Part shown: piece after piece, positions 1-5,489 of the stretch
Layout: the number at the start of each line of letters is the position of its first letter
How positions within the stretch are numbered: position 1 is the stretch's first letter
Assembly (NCBI GenBank): GCA_964443005.1
Contig: CAYUBI010000043.1
Location: forward strand, 1 to 19,657
Direction of reading: 5' to 3'
Source of the DNA: CAYUBI01 sp964443005
Lineage (GTDB): Bacteria; Margulisbacteria; Riflemargulisbacteria; GWF2-35-9; CAYUBI01
Length of the DNA: 19,657 nucleotides
Made by a program: the position numbers and the translations under genes
Notes under the pieces: generated by a model
What the model was told of the DNA's origin: nothing
Database searches by the model: none
Seen by the model: only the letters and a program-made list of their open reading frames with translations

Positions 1-224
1 GTATGCAGTATGCTCCCATTACTGCTCTGCTGACACAAGCGATCAAGGAACAGCAGGTGCAGATTACCGATCAGCAGTATCAGATTAAAAAACTGAAAGT
101 GGAAAAGGATGCCGAGCTAGCCAGCAAGAATGCAGAGATCAAGGGACTAAAAATTGCGTATGACGCAAAGCTAAAAACCGTAGAAGAAGAAATTCTAGAG
201 ATTAAACGGTTATTAGCTAAATAG
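1..224 (+). CDS. 3' end of a coiled-coil, S74/endosialidase-chaperone-type protein (partial)
   Basis: The reading frame is open from the window edge (first full codon at position 3) to TAG at 222-224, so only about the last 73 residues are present. The visible start is QYAPITALLTQAIKEQQ, the form seen at the C-terminal edge of Peptidase_S74 / intramolecular chaperone domains of phage tail fibres and bacterial surface proteins. It is followed by a highly charged Lys/Glu coiled coil ending in EILEIKRLLAK. In that family the C-terminal domain trimerises the protein and may cleave itself off. The ATG at 3 is probably internal. A decayed relative with the same last residues lies at 1115-1356, so this was a tandem gene family. 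The family call rests on a short stretch and is moderately sure; that it is coding and truncated by the window edge is nearly certain. Confidence 0.7.
   Translation, partial: MQYAPITALLTQAIKEQQVQITDQQYQIKKLKVEKDAELASKNAEIKGLKIAYDAKLKTVEEEILEIKRLLAK
159..224 (+). repeat. 66-base direct repeat shared with 1291-1356
   Basis: The last 66 bases of this gene match 1291-1356 at 54 of 66 positions by eye, including the stop region. Both encode YDAKLK...EIKRLLAK-stop. This is paralogy between two S74-type gene copies, not a mobile-element repeat. The two copies bracket the toxin-antitoxin pair at 414-1107. Confidence 0.8.
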
Positions 225-248
225 GCATTTTAGGTGACCTATTTAATT

Positions 249-267
249 GTTGAATATTCCATTCAAC
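249..267. repeat. Perfect 7-bp inverted repeat, 5-base loop
   Basis: GTTGAAT, loop ATTCC, ATTCAAC. It lies 25 bases after the S74-type stop codon and upstream of the toxin-antitoxin pair. There is no T-run after it, so it is not a good intrinsic terminator; it could be an operator or a weak RNA stem. Confidence 0.35.
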
Positions 268-355
268 TCTGCGTTGTGACAAGCCTGCTTTTGTAGGCAT
301 CGGTCTGGAGCTCCCCCATAAAATTGATCGACGGTAAATTGGCTTTTCAGAGGAC

Positions 356-388
356 GTAGCCATGTACAATGTAAATATGGTACGCTAC
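356..388 (+). promoter_or_regulatory. Hairpin in the leader of the MNT/HEPN operon
   Basis: GTAGC (356-360) pairs with GCTAC (384-388), and GTAC (364-367) pairs with GTAC (380-383), with a CAT bulge at 361-363. The stem ends only 7 bases before the strong ribosome site AGAAAGGAG (396-404), which is 9 bases from the ATG at 414. The position suits control of translation or an operator for the operon's own products; that role is inference. Confidence 0.35.
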
Positions 389-413
389 TCGCGGGAGAAA
401 GGAGCCATTAATT

Positions 414-743
414 ATGACAGATTCAATAACACATTCAAAAGTTATGGAACAGTTAATTAATTCTATGAAAAATAAATCATTGCTTTCTGCGTATTTGTAT
501 GGCAGTCGTTCTACAGGATTGCATTCCAATGATAGTGATTATGATATTTTATTGGTGGTTGATGATGGGCAAGATCCCAAACAGGTTAGTCGGCAGATTT
601 CTTTAGAATTATTTCCTAGGAATTATGATTTAGAATTGTTAGCATATTCTAAATCAGATTTATTAAATCGAATTCAAACTAACTATTTTTTTCAGTCAAT
701 AAAAAAGGAAGGGAAGTTGATCTATGGCCAACCAGTATTCTGA
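414..743 (+). CDS. MNT-type minimal nucleotidyltransferase antitoxin (MntA-like)
   Basis: This 109-residue protein has the minimal nucleotidyltransferase signature. G30-S31-R32 is followed by D42-x-D44, the metal-binding pair, and D72 in YDLELLAY is a plausible third carboxylate. Proteins of this family paired with HEPN partners act as antitoxins; characterised MntA enzymes AMPylate the HEPN toxin using ATP, silencing its RNase. The start is set by the ribosome site AGAAAGGAG, 9 bases upstream. The gene overlaps the HEPN gene by 20 bases (724-743), so the two are translationally coupled. All catalytic residues look present, so the antitoxin is probably active. The pair sits between an intact and a decayed S74-type gene, which suggests insertion as an accessory cassette. 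Confidence 0.85.
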   Translation: MTDSITHSKVMEQLINSMKNKSLLSAYLYGSRSTGLHSNDSDYDILLVVDDGQDPKQVSRQISLELFPRNYDLELLAYSKSDLLNRIQTNYFFQSIKKEGKLIYGQPVF

Positions 744-1107
744 ATGGATAGATCGTGCCAAAATTGATTTGGAATCTGCAGAAATACTCTTAACGTCAAA
801 TCGAGCAGTTCATGCTGTATCTGTTTATGAAAGTCACCAAGCAATTGAGAAAATGCTTAAAGCTTATTTAATATTTAATGATATTCAGATCAAAAAAACA
901 CATGGATTAATGAAATTGTTAAGCTTGGCTGTTGAGTCTAATCCGTCTTTGAAAACGTTGGCTTCCGGAGTTCAGCGGCTGGATGAGCTTTATCCCGTAT
1001 TACGATATCCAACTGGAGATCACGTTGAATTAAGTGATGCAAAAGATTGTTTTGAAATAGCGTCGAAAGTAATTGATTTTTTATCTCAATTGATGGTAAC
1101 AGTTTGA
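724..1107 (+). CDS. HEPN-domain toxin (HepT-like)
   Basis: This 127-residue, largely helical protein has the HEPN pattern: an N-terminal helix AKIDLESAEILL, then HQAIEKMLKAYL (38-49) and KKTHGLMKLL (57-66). R94-Y95-P96-T-G-D-H100 follows, an R-x5-H that fits the HEPN RNase R-x4-6-H active-site motif. Known HepT toxins cleave RNA or tRNA and are neutralised by the MNT partner encoded just upstream. The ATG at 724 lies inside the upstream gene, so the toxin can be made only when the antitoxin is translated. RYP is common in the PF05168-type branch, so nuclease activity is likely but not certain; some members are only nucleotide-binding partners. No membrane segment or signal peptide is visible. 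Confidence 0.85.
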   Translation: MANQYSEWIDRAKIDLESAEILLTSNRAVHAVSVYESHQAIEKMLKAYLIFNDIQIKKTHGLMKLLSLAVESNPSLKTLASGVQRLDELYPVLRYPTGDHVELSDAKDCFEIASKVIDFLSQLMVTV

Positions 1108-1114
1108 ATTTTTA

Positions 1115-1356
1115 ATGAAACTATATAAGCCACTTTTTCTCCTGCTACTTTTCCTTTTCACTACTTTAGCATTCCCATGGGGTTCCGAGCTCTGCCAAGG
1201 CTGCCGCCTTGATTCGTCCTATTGTTCCAGAAATTGTTGAAGGTGCTGAGGGCAGCTTGGGATTGGCCTATTTATGAACAAAAAAGTTCTTATGATGCGA
1301 AGCTGAAAAACATAGAACAAGAAGTCCTAGAGATTAAACGATTATTAGCAAAATGA
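1115..1356 (+). pseudogene. Collapsed S74-type surface protein gene: signal peptide joined to C-terminal scraps
   Basis: Three pieces of one ancestral gene survive in three frames. From ATG 1115 there is a clear signal peptide (MKLYKPLFLLLLFLFTTLAF), reading to a stop at 1238-1240. From about 1182, one frame over, comes LIRPIVPEIVEGAEGSLGLAY, which stops at 1275-1277. From 1273, in the third frame, comes YEQKSSYDAKLK...EIKRLLAK-stop (1354-1356), closely matching the end of the gene at 1-224. The middle of the protein is missing at the first junction, and about 50 residues corresponding to QYAPITALLTQAIKEQQ and following are missing at the second. The signal peptide shows that the parental protein was exported. 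That this is a pseudogene is nearly sure; the S74 label is moderately sure. Confidence 0.85.
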
Positions 1357-1374
1357 GCGTAGCGTCTTAGTTGT

Positions 1375-1441
1375 TTAGGCAAGTTAGTGCACTATAGGCA
1401 AGGCGCACTAATGCTTCCCTATAATCTGGATTATTGCCTAA
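1375..1441. repeat. Nested inverted repeat, possible structured RNA or recombination site
   Basis: The outer arms TTAGGCAA (1375-1382) and TTGCCTAA (1434-1441) are perfect complements. Inside them TTAGTGC (1384-1390) pairs perfectly with GCACTAA (1405-1411). TAGGCAAG also occurs twice as a direct repeat (1376-1383 and 1395-1402). The element starts just after the decayed S74-type gene. It may be a small palindromic repeat, a fossil mobile-element end or a structured transcript; nothing in the sequence decides. Confidence 0.5.
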
Positions 1442-1620
1442 GTTTATATCGAGTTCTACTTAGCTGGGATAAAAACACGTATCAACTAAAAATATAATTA
1501 AAAACCTAATTTTTAATTGTTAAAAAAGAGCTGTTAACAAAATATGGATCTATTGATTGATGTTAGCAGATATGTTAGATTTATTCAGATTAGTTTTTTA
1601 TGATTTGAAATAGAGTGATC

Positions 1621-1636
1621 GATAATCGGAATTATC
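1621..1636. promoter_or_regulatory. Inverted repeat upstream of the methyltransferase, candidate operator
   Basis: GATAAT, loop CGGA, ATTATC is a perfect 6-bp dyad ending 40 bases before the methyltransferase ATG. No separate controller-protein gene is seen in this restriction-modification system, so a dyad here could be where the methyltransferase or a host regulator acts. Function is inferred from position only. Confidence 0.35.
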
Positions 1637-1676
1637 TGCTGTTTCTGGCGAAATGTTCAATAAAGGAAATATAGTA

Positions 1677-2459
1677 ATGATATGGACTGCTGATTTTATA
1701 AATAAAATTATATGTGGAGATTGTATAGATATAATGAAAATAATTCCTGACAATAGCGTTGGATTAGTAGTTACTTCACCTCCGTACAACTTGAAAAATT
1801 CAACAGGCAATGGAATGAAAGACGGTAGAGGCGGCAAGTGGGCAAATGCAGCATTACAAAATGGTTATAGTGAGCATCATGATAATATGCCGCACAGTGA
1901 GTATGTAGAATGGCAGCGCACATGTTTAACCCAAATGATGAGAATTCTTACTGATGATGGGGCAATTTTTTACAATCATAAATGGCGTGTTCAAAACGGA
2001 CTATTACAGGATAGACAAGACATAGTTAATGGGTTTCCTGTTAGACAAATTATCATATGGCGCAGGAAAGGGGGAATCAATTTCAATTTAGGATATTTTT
2101 TGCCTACTTATGAAGTGATTTACCTTATTGCTAAAAAAAAGTTTAAGCTAGCATCAAAAGCAAATTCTTATGGTGATGTATGGGAGTTTACTCAGGAAAT
2201 GAATAATCCGCACCCTGCGGCATTTCCTGTTTCTTTAATAGATAGAATCATTAGCTCGTCAACAGCAGATGTTGTGATCGATCCATTTATGGGATCAGGA
2301 ACAACTGCAATTGTAGCAAGAAATTTGGGCAGAAAATATATTGGAATTGATATTTCAAAAGAATATTGTGAAATGGCAAAAAACAGATTAAAAAATGGTG
2401 GTATTACTAAAAAAGAAAGAATTCCTGATTATTTTCAACCAGCATTAATATCAATATAG
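1677..2459 (+). CDS. Type II DNA methyltransferase, beta-order amino-methyltransferase (probably N4-cytosine)
   Basis: This 260-residue S-adenosylmethionine-dependent DNA methyltransferase protects host DNA from the endonuclease encoded next. The catalytic motif IV, TSPPYN (33-38), comes before the cofactor-binding motif I, DPFMGSGTT (202-210), which is the beta arrangement. A Ser-Pro-Pro-Tyr motif is common in N4-cytosine enzymes, as is known for MvaI/BcnI-type systems, but TSPPYN alone does not exclude N6-adenine. The start at 1677 is preferred because AAAGGA (1662-1667) sits 9 bases upstream; an in-frame ATG at 1653 has no ribosome site and would add eight residues. The gene ends three bases before the endonuclease. 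Its AT-rich codon use and lone placement suggest acquisition by transfer. Confidence 0.9.
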   Translation: MIWTADFINKIICGDCIDIMKIIPDNSVGLVVTSPPYNLKNSTGNGMKDGRGGKWANAALQNGYSEHHDNMPHSEYVEWQRTCLTQMMRILTDDGAIFYNHKWRVQNGLLQDRQDIVNGFPVRQIIIWRRKGGINFNLGYFLPTYEVIYLIAKKKFKLASKANSYGDVWEFTQEMNNPHPAAFPVSLIDRIISSSTADVVIDPFMGSGTTAIVARNLGRKYIGIDISKEYCEMAKNRLKNGGITKKERIPDYFQPALISI

Positions 2460-2462
2460 TTC

Positions 2463-3251
2463 ATGCAAATTTACACAAAAGAAGAACTTATAAAAAAGTT
2501 AAAAGAATTATCTGAGATAGGATGGGTAAAAAATGGAAGGTATGGTAATCATGGCGGCATCGGTAATACATTAGAAGATTATTTAGGAATAGCAGAAAAT
2601 AATTTACCTATACCCAATGCAGCTGAATGGGAATTAAAAACTCAGAGGGCAAATACGAGTTCGTTAATAACACTATTTCATATAGAACCTTCCCCTCGTG
2701 CGGTAGGATTTGTTCCTAAAGTTTTATTGCCGCAATATGGGTGGACACATAAAATGGCAGGCGGAAAATATGATTTAAATGAAATGAGTTTTAGGCAGAC
2801 AATACATGGACTAACAAATAGCGATCGAGGGTTTATTGTTAAAATTAATAGAGAATTAGAAAAAGTACTTATTTCTTTTGATTCGAAATTGGTATCAGAA
2901 AAACATTCAAATTGGTTAATTTCAGTTAAAAACAGAATTGGTTTAGGTGAATTAAGTCCTCAACCCTATTGGGGATTTGATGACTTAGAATATAAGGCAG
3001 GGACAAAATTACTCAATTGTTTTTATGTGCAAGCAGAGGTAAAAAATGAAAATTTTCAAGAATATTATTGGTATAACAATGTTCAAATGCTTAGAAAATT
3101 TCGTTTTTCTGGATTGCTTGATGCTCTTGAAAAAGGTGTTTTATTAGTTGATTTTGATGCTAGAACAGGGCACAATCATGGGACAAAATTTAGACTTAAG
3201 CAAAAATTTTTGCCATTACTTTATGAAGAAGTAATAACAATTATTAGTTAG
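2463..3251 (+). CDS. MvaI/BcnI-family type II restriction endonuclease
   Basis: This 262-residue protein matches the MvaI/BcnI restriction endonuclease family. It opens with GNTLEDYLGI (34-43), then PNAAEWELKTQR (51-62), where E57-L-K59 is the (D/E)xK half of the PD-(D/E)XK catalytic centre; E38 and E55 are other candidate acidic ligands. Characterised relatives are monomeric nickase-like enzymes that recognise CCWGG (MvaI) or CCSGG (BcnI) and cut after the second C. The target here is probably a CC-N-GG-like site, which is inference. It follows the methyltransferase after 3 bases with no ribosome site of its own, so its expression depends on translation of the methyltransferase, a sensible order for safety. 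The reading frame is full length and intact. Confidence 0.88.
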   Translation: MQIYTKEELIKKLKELSEIGWVKNGRYGNHGGIGNTLEDYLGIAENNLPIPNAAEWELKTQRANTSSLITLFHIEPSPRAVGFVPKVLLPQYGWTHKMAGGKYDLNEMSFRQTIHGLTNSDRGFIVKINRELEKVLISFDSKLVSEKHSNWLISVKNRIGLGELSPQPYWGFDDLEYKAGTKLLNCFYVQAEVKNENFQEYYWYNNVQMLRKFRFSGLLDALEKGVLLVDFDARTGHNHGTKFRLKQKFLPLLYEEVITIIS

Positions 3252-3272
3252 ATACCTATTTTGATATACAAA

Positions 3273-3296
3273 AGGGGTGATTGGCGAATCGCCCTT
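3273..3296 (+). terminator. Strong hairpin after the restriction-modification operon
   Basis: AGGGGTGATT (3273-3282), loop GGCG, AATCGCCCTT (3287-3296) forms a 10-bp stem with two G-T pairs. It lies 21 bases after the endonuclease stop. Only a weak T-rich stretch follows, so it is a likely but imperfect intrinsic terminator separating this operon from era. Confidence 0.6.
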
Positions 3297-3316
3297 GCTA
3301 AATTTGCATCTTTAGT

Positions 3317-3344
3317 TTGCGCTTACTCCATTGAATGCTATAAT
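3317..3344 (+). promoter_or_regulatory. Extended -10 promoter for the era operon
   Basis: A perfect TATAAT lies at 3339-3344, preceded by TG at 3336-3337 (TGnTATAAT). A weak -35, TTGCGC, lies at 3317-3322 with 16-base spacing. It stands about 20 bases before the leader ORF and 54 before era, and downstream of the hairpin at 3273-3296. It is probably the main promoter for the genes running to 7440. Confidence 0.7.
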
Positions 3345-3365
3345 TTTATAAAAAGGATTTACGAA

Positions 3366-3401
3366 ATGACTATACGATATTCAATAAGGCGATATTCATG
3401 A
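3366..3401 (+). CDS. 11-residue leader peptide overlapping the era start
   Basis: ATG at 3366 follows AAAAGGA (3352-3358) and reads MTIRYSIRRYS before TGA at 3399-3401. The stop overlaps the era start as ATGA (3398-3401), the usual layout for coupled translation. CGATATTCA is repeated within it (3375-3383 and 3390-3398). The better ribosome site belongs to the leader; the era ATG has only AAGG at 3386-3389. The peptide may simply deliver ribosomes to era. Expression is unproven. Confidence 0.4.
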   Translation: MTIRYSIRRYS

Positions 3402-4309
3402 CTGCTTTGCCATTAGGTGTTACTCGTTGCGGATGTGTTGCTATTATTGGGCGACCCAATGTTGGGAAATCTACGCTTCTGAATATGTTGCTTGATGAAA
3501 AAATAGCTATTGCTACACCGCTTCCCCAAACAACACGACACGTTATTAAAGGCATCTTTACAGATTCGCGCGGACAAATTATTTTTTTGGATACTCCCGG
3601 GATTCATCGGGATGTGCATGCGTTGGGTAGTTTGCTGAATCATGCTGCGCGTGGCACATTGCATGATGCAGATGTTGCTTTGGTTGTGTATTTAGTTGAT
3701 GTTACGCGTGAAATTGGTGATGAAGAAGAAATGATTATTTCGTTAGTTAAGAAAATTAAGAAACCTGTATTTTTGTTGATTAATAAAATGGATCGGTTTG
3801 ATCCCTTAGTTCATCGGGAAAATTTGGATGCATATTTGACCTGTGTGAAATTTCATAAGGAATTTAAACTGTCAGCTTTAGACAAGGCTTATCGGGATCG
3901 TTTGCTAACTGCAATGTTTATGCTGCTGCCTGAAGCACCGTTGGTTTATCCCTCAGATGAGGTTTCTGATACTAATATGCGGTTTTTTACTTCCGAATTG
4001 ATTCGGGAACAAGTTATTAAAAATACGGAGGACGAAGTCCCGCATGCGACTGCTGTTTTGATTGACGAATATAAAGAAGGGCTCAATCGTACAGAAATTC
4101 ATGCAACAATTTTGGTAGAAACCGAAGGTCAAAAAGCTATTCTTATTGGTAATGAAGGTAAACGAATTAACCAAATTAAATCATTTACAAAAAAAACGTT
4201 AAAAGAATATTTGGAAGGTGAAATTGTTTTAATGTTGCATGTTAAAGTAAAAAAGAAATGGCGACATAATCCCATGGTTCTTAAGGAGTTGGGTTATTCC
4301 CAAGTTTAA
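3398..4309 (+). CDS. era: GTPase Era
   Basis: Era binds GTP and the 3' end of 16S rRNA and helps mature the small ribosomal subunit. The 303-residue length is normal. The GTPase half shows G1 GRPNVGKST (18-26), switch I LPQTTRH (42-48), G3 DTPG (65-68) and G4 NKMD (129-132). The KH domain shows EVPHATAV followed by an IGNEGKRI loop (the GxxG RNA-binding turn). All GTPase motifs are intact. It is the first large gene of a compact plus-strand unit. Its stop TAA (4307-4309) shares a base with an ATG at 4309 belonging to a different frame from the next gene (see the phosphoribosyltransferase entry). The leader ORF upstream suggests coupled initiation. Confidence 0.97.
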   Translation: MTALPLGVTRCGCVAIIGRPNVGKSTLLNMLLDEKIAIATPLPQTTRHVIKGIFTDSRGQIIFLDTPGIHRDVHALGSLLNHAARGTLHDADVALVVYLVDVTREIGDEEEMIISLVKKIKKPVFLLINKMDRFDPLVHRENLDAYLTCVKFHKEFKLSALDKAYRDRLLTAMFMLLPEAPLVYPSDEVSDTNMRFFTSELIREQVIKNTEDEVPHATAVLIDEYKEGLNRTEIHATILVETEGQKAILIGNEGKRINQIKSFTKKTLKEYLEGEIVLMLHVKVKKKWRHNPMVLKELGYSQV

Positions 4310-4949
4310 TGATTTTTATTTTTATCGAGCCGAAGACGACTGGCAATATCAGGTTACACGAAAAGAGTTACTTGCTGGCATTACAACAGTTCATGCTCAT
4401 CCGCTAATTTATGCTGTTGGCACTGTGTACAACGCAGATTGGTTGCGTCGCAATGTTAACAAAGATCATGTAAATACTGTTCTAAGTCAAACTCTTGAAG
4501 CTGCGCGAAATGATGATGAATCTGCGATTCGTTGCTTAGGCTTAGTCGTTGTTGACTTGATTCAAACGCAACTTGCGTTTTTGAATCAACCGGTAACGTA
4601 TCTTGTTCCAGTACCTTATCGGTTAGAGAAACTTCCTTATAAAAAAGTCGATTTAAAGCACTTGTTGGCTATTTATGTTGCCAGCCATCCGAATATTCGC
4701 TGTAAAACATTGCAGGCGCTAAGTCGATTTCGTGATATTAAATCTGTGTTACCCAGTCTGGATGATCATTTGGCGTCAATTGATATTAGCGATAAAATGA
4801 TGTTGCCTATTGGCAAGAAAAATGCGTTTATTTTGTTAGATGATATCATTGATACTGGGTTTACAATGAATGCATGTATTATGACCTTGGATATTCAAGG
4901 TTATTCAGGGAAAAAGCTTGGGCTGTGTTTGGGCAAATTTGTTCGCTAA
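4296..4949 (+). CDS. ComF-like phosphoribosyltransferase with an unresolved start
   Basis: The C-terminal half carries the PRPP-binding signature ILLDDIIDTGFT (codons around 4832-4867), typical of type I phosphoribosyltransferases. LVPVPYRLEKLPY upstream resembles ComF-like proteins, whose members are linked to DNA uptake or purine salvage. The substrate here is unknown. The first ATG/GTG/TTG in frame is GTG at 4425, but the frame is open and clearly coding well upstream (DFYFYRAEDDWQYQVTRKEL and on), with the same AT-rich third positions as its neighbours. Two explanations fit: an ATT start at 4296 with the ribosome site AAGGAG (4283-4288) seven bases before it, or the ATG at 4309 that overlaps the era stop, followed by a one-base shift in a T-run (4313-4317). 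I give the ATT start; the 3' end is firm. Confidence 0.72.
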   Translation: MPKFNDFYFYRAEDDWQYQVTRKELLAGITTVHAHPLIYAVGTVYNADWLRRNVNKDHVNTVLSQTLEAARNDDESAIRCLGLVVVDLIQTQLAFLNQPVTYLVPVPYRLEKLPYKKVDLKHLLAIYVASHPNIRCKTLQALSRFRDIKSVLPSLDDHLASIDISDKMMLPIGKKNAFILLDDIIDTGFTMNACIMTLDIQGYSGKKLGLCLGKFVR

Positions 4950-4961
4950 ATGAATGAGTTA

Positions 4962-4970
4962 TGGTATACT
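4962..4970 (+). promoter_or_regulatory. Extended -10 promoter before the AccB-like gene
   Basis: TGG followed by TATACT (4965-4970) forms an extended -10. It starts about a dozen bases after the phosphoribosyltransferase stop and 92 bases before the AccB-like ATG. No good -35 is seen, as is usual for extended -10 promoters. It would give the lipid genes their own transcript in addition to read-through from era. Confidence 0.55.
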
Positions 4971-4978
4971 TAATCAAT

Positions 4979-4990
4979 CTTTCATGAAAG
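4979..4990. promoter_or_regulatory. Perfect 12-base palindrome at the start of the accB-like transcript
   Basis: CTTTCATGAAAG is fully self-complementary and lies 9 bases after the -10 at 4965-4970, so it covers the expected transcription start. A dimeric repressor bound here would block the promoter. A small stem, AGGGA/TCCCT (4993-5005), follows at once. No regulator can be named from the sequence. Confidence 0.5.
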
Positions 4991-5053
4991 TGAGGGAAGC
5001 TCCCTAACGTTATAAATATTGATATTAAAGCAAATTAATATGAGGTGGTTTTT

Positions 5054-5485
5054 ATGCAATTTCAAAAAATTAAAACATTTGTAGATAGAGTTAAACGGTC
5101 TGGAATTTCTGGATTAGATTTTGAAAGTAAAGATTTGAAAATTTCAATTGAAAAACCGTTAGGTGTACCAGTAGAAAATATTTCAACAAAAGCAGAGATT
5201 CAACCCGTTGTAGCGTCTGATGATGTAAAAATAATTGATGAACTAAAACAGTATTTTACTGCTGATCGCGTAGGCGTTTTTTATTTAAATGCGAAAAGTT
5301 CGGATCCGACTTTTGTTGCTGAAGGTCAATTGGTTAAAACAGGGGATCCTTTATGTATTATTAAAGCAATGAATATTCGGCATACGCTGAATGCTCCCTT
5401 TGATTTTTTGATTACAAAAATTTTGGTTCAAGAAAATAATCCAGTTGAATATGGCGAGCATTTATTTGAGATTAAGCCAGCATAA
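5054..5485 (+). CDS. accB: AccB-like biotin carboxyl carrier protein lacking the biotinyl lysine
   Basis: This 143-residue protein has the AccB layout: an N-terminal helix (MQFQKIKTFVDRVKRSGIS), a variable linker and a C-terminal biotinyl fold. It carries VGVFYLNAKSSDPTFV, where BCCPs have the VGTFY...FV thumb region, and GDPLCIIKAMN (97-107), where they have GDTLCIVEAMKM. In acetyl-CoA carboxylase the Lys of AMKM holds biotin and carries CO2. Here the residues are K104-A-M-N107, so the acceptor Lys is Asn and the preceding Glu is Lys. The frame is otherwise clean. Either the protein no longer carries biotin or it has another role, such as scaffold or regulator. The start at 5054 is chosen for its GAGGTGG ribosome site (5042-5048); an upstream GTG at 5045 lies inside that site. 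Confidence 0.85.
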   Translation: MQFQKIKTFVDRVKRSGISGLDFESKDLKISIEKPLGVPVENISTKAEIQPVVASDDVKIIDELKQYFTADRVGVFYLNAKSSDPTFVAEGQLVKTGDPLCIIKAMNIRHTLNAPFDFLITKILVQENNPVEYGEHLFEIKPA

Positions 5486-5489
5486 GTTC

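Larger units (their letters stand above)
1357..1676. other. 320-base noncoding stretch before the restriction-modification genes
   Basis: I see no gene here on either strand. It holds a nested inverted repeat (1375-1441), then a very AT-rich tract with several T-runs, and a short perfect inverted repeat at 1621-1636 near the methyltransferase start. I could not identify a convincing -35/-10 pair, though GATAAT at 1621-1626 could serve as a -10. No tRNA or insertion-sequence ends were recognised. Confidence 0.5.

Noticed and set aside
285..310. Possible terminator GCCTGC-TTTT-GTAGGC after the first gene
   Set aside because: The stem is short with one G-T pair and no U-run follows, so it is not a supported terminator.
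1653..1676. Longer methyltransferase start at ATG 1653
   Set aside because: It has no ribosome site, while AAAGGA at the right distance serves ATG 1677, and the extra eight residues match nothing in the family.
4309..4407. 32-codon ORF from the ATG overlapping the era stop
   Set aside because: Its third codon positions are GC-rich, unlike the neighbours, while the overlapping frame continues into the phosphoribosyltransferase. It is kept only as a possible frameshifted start.
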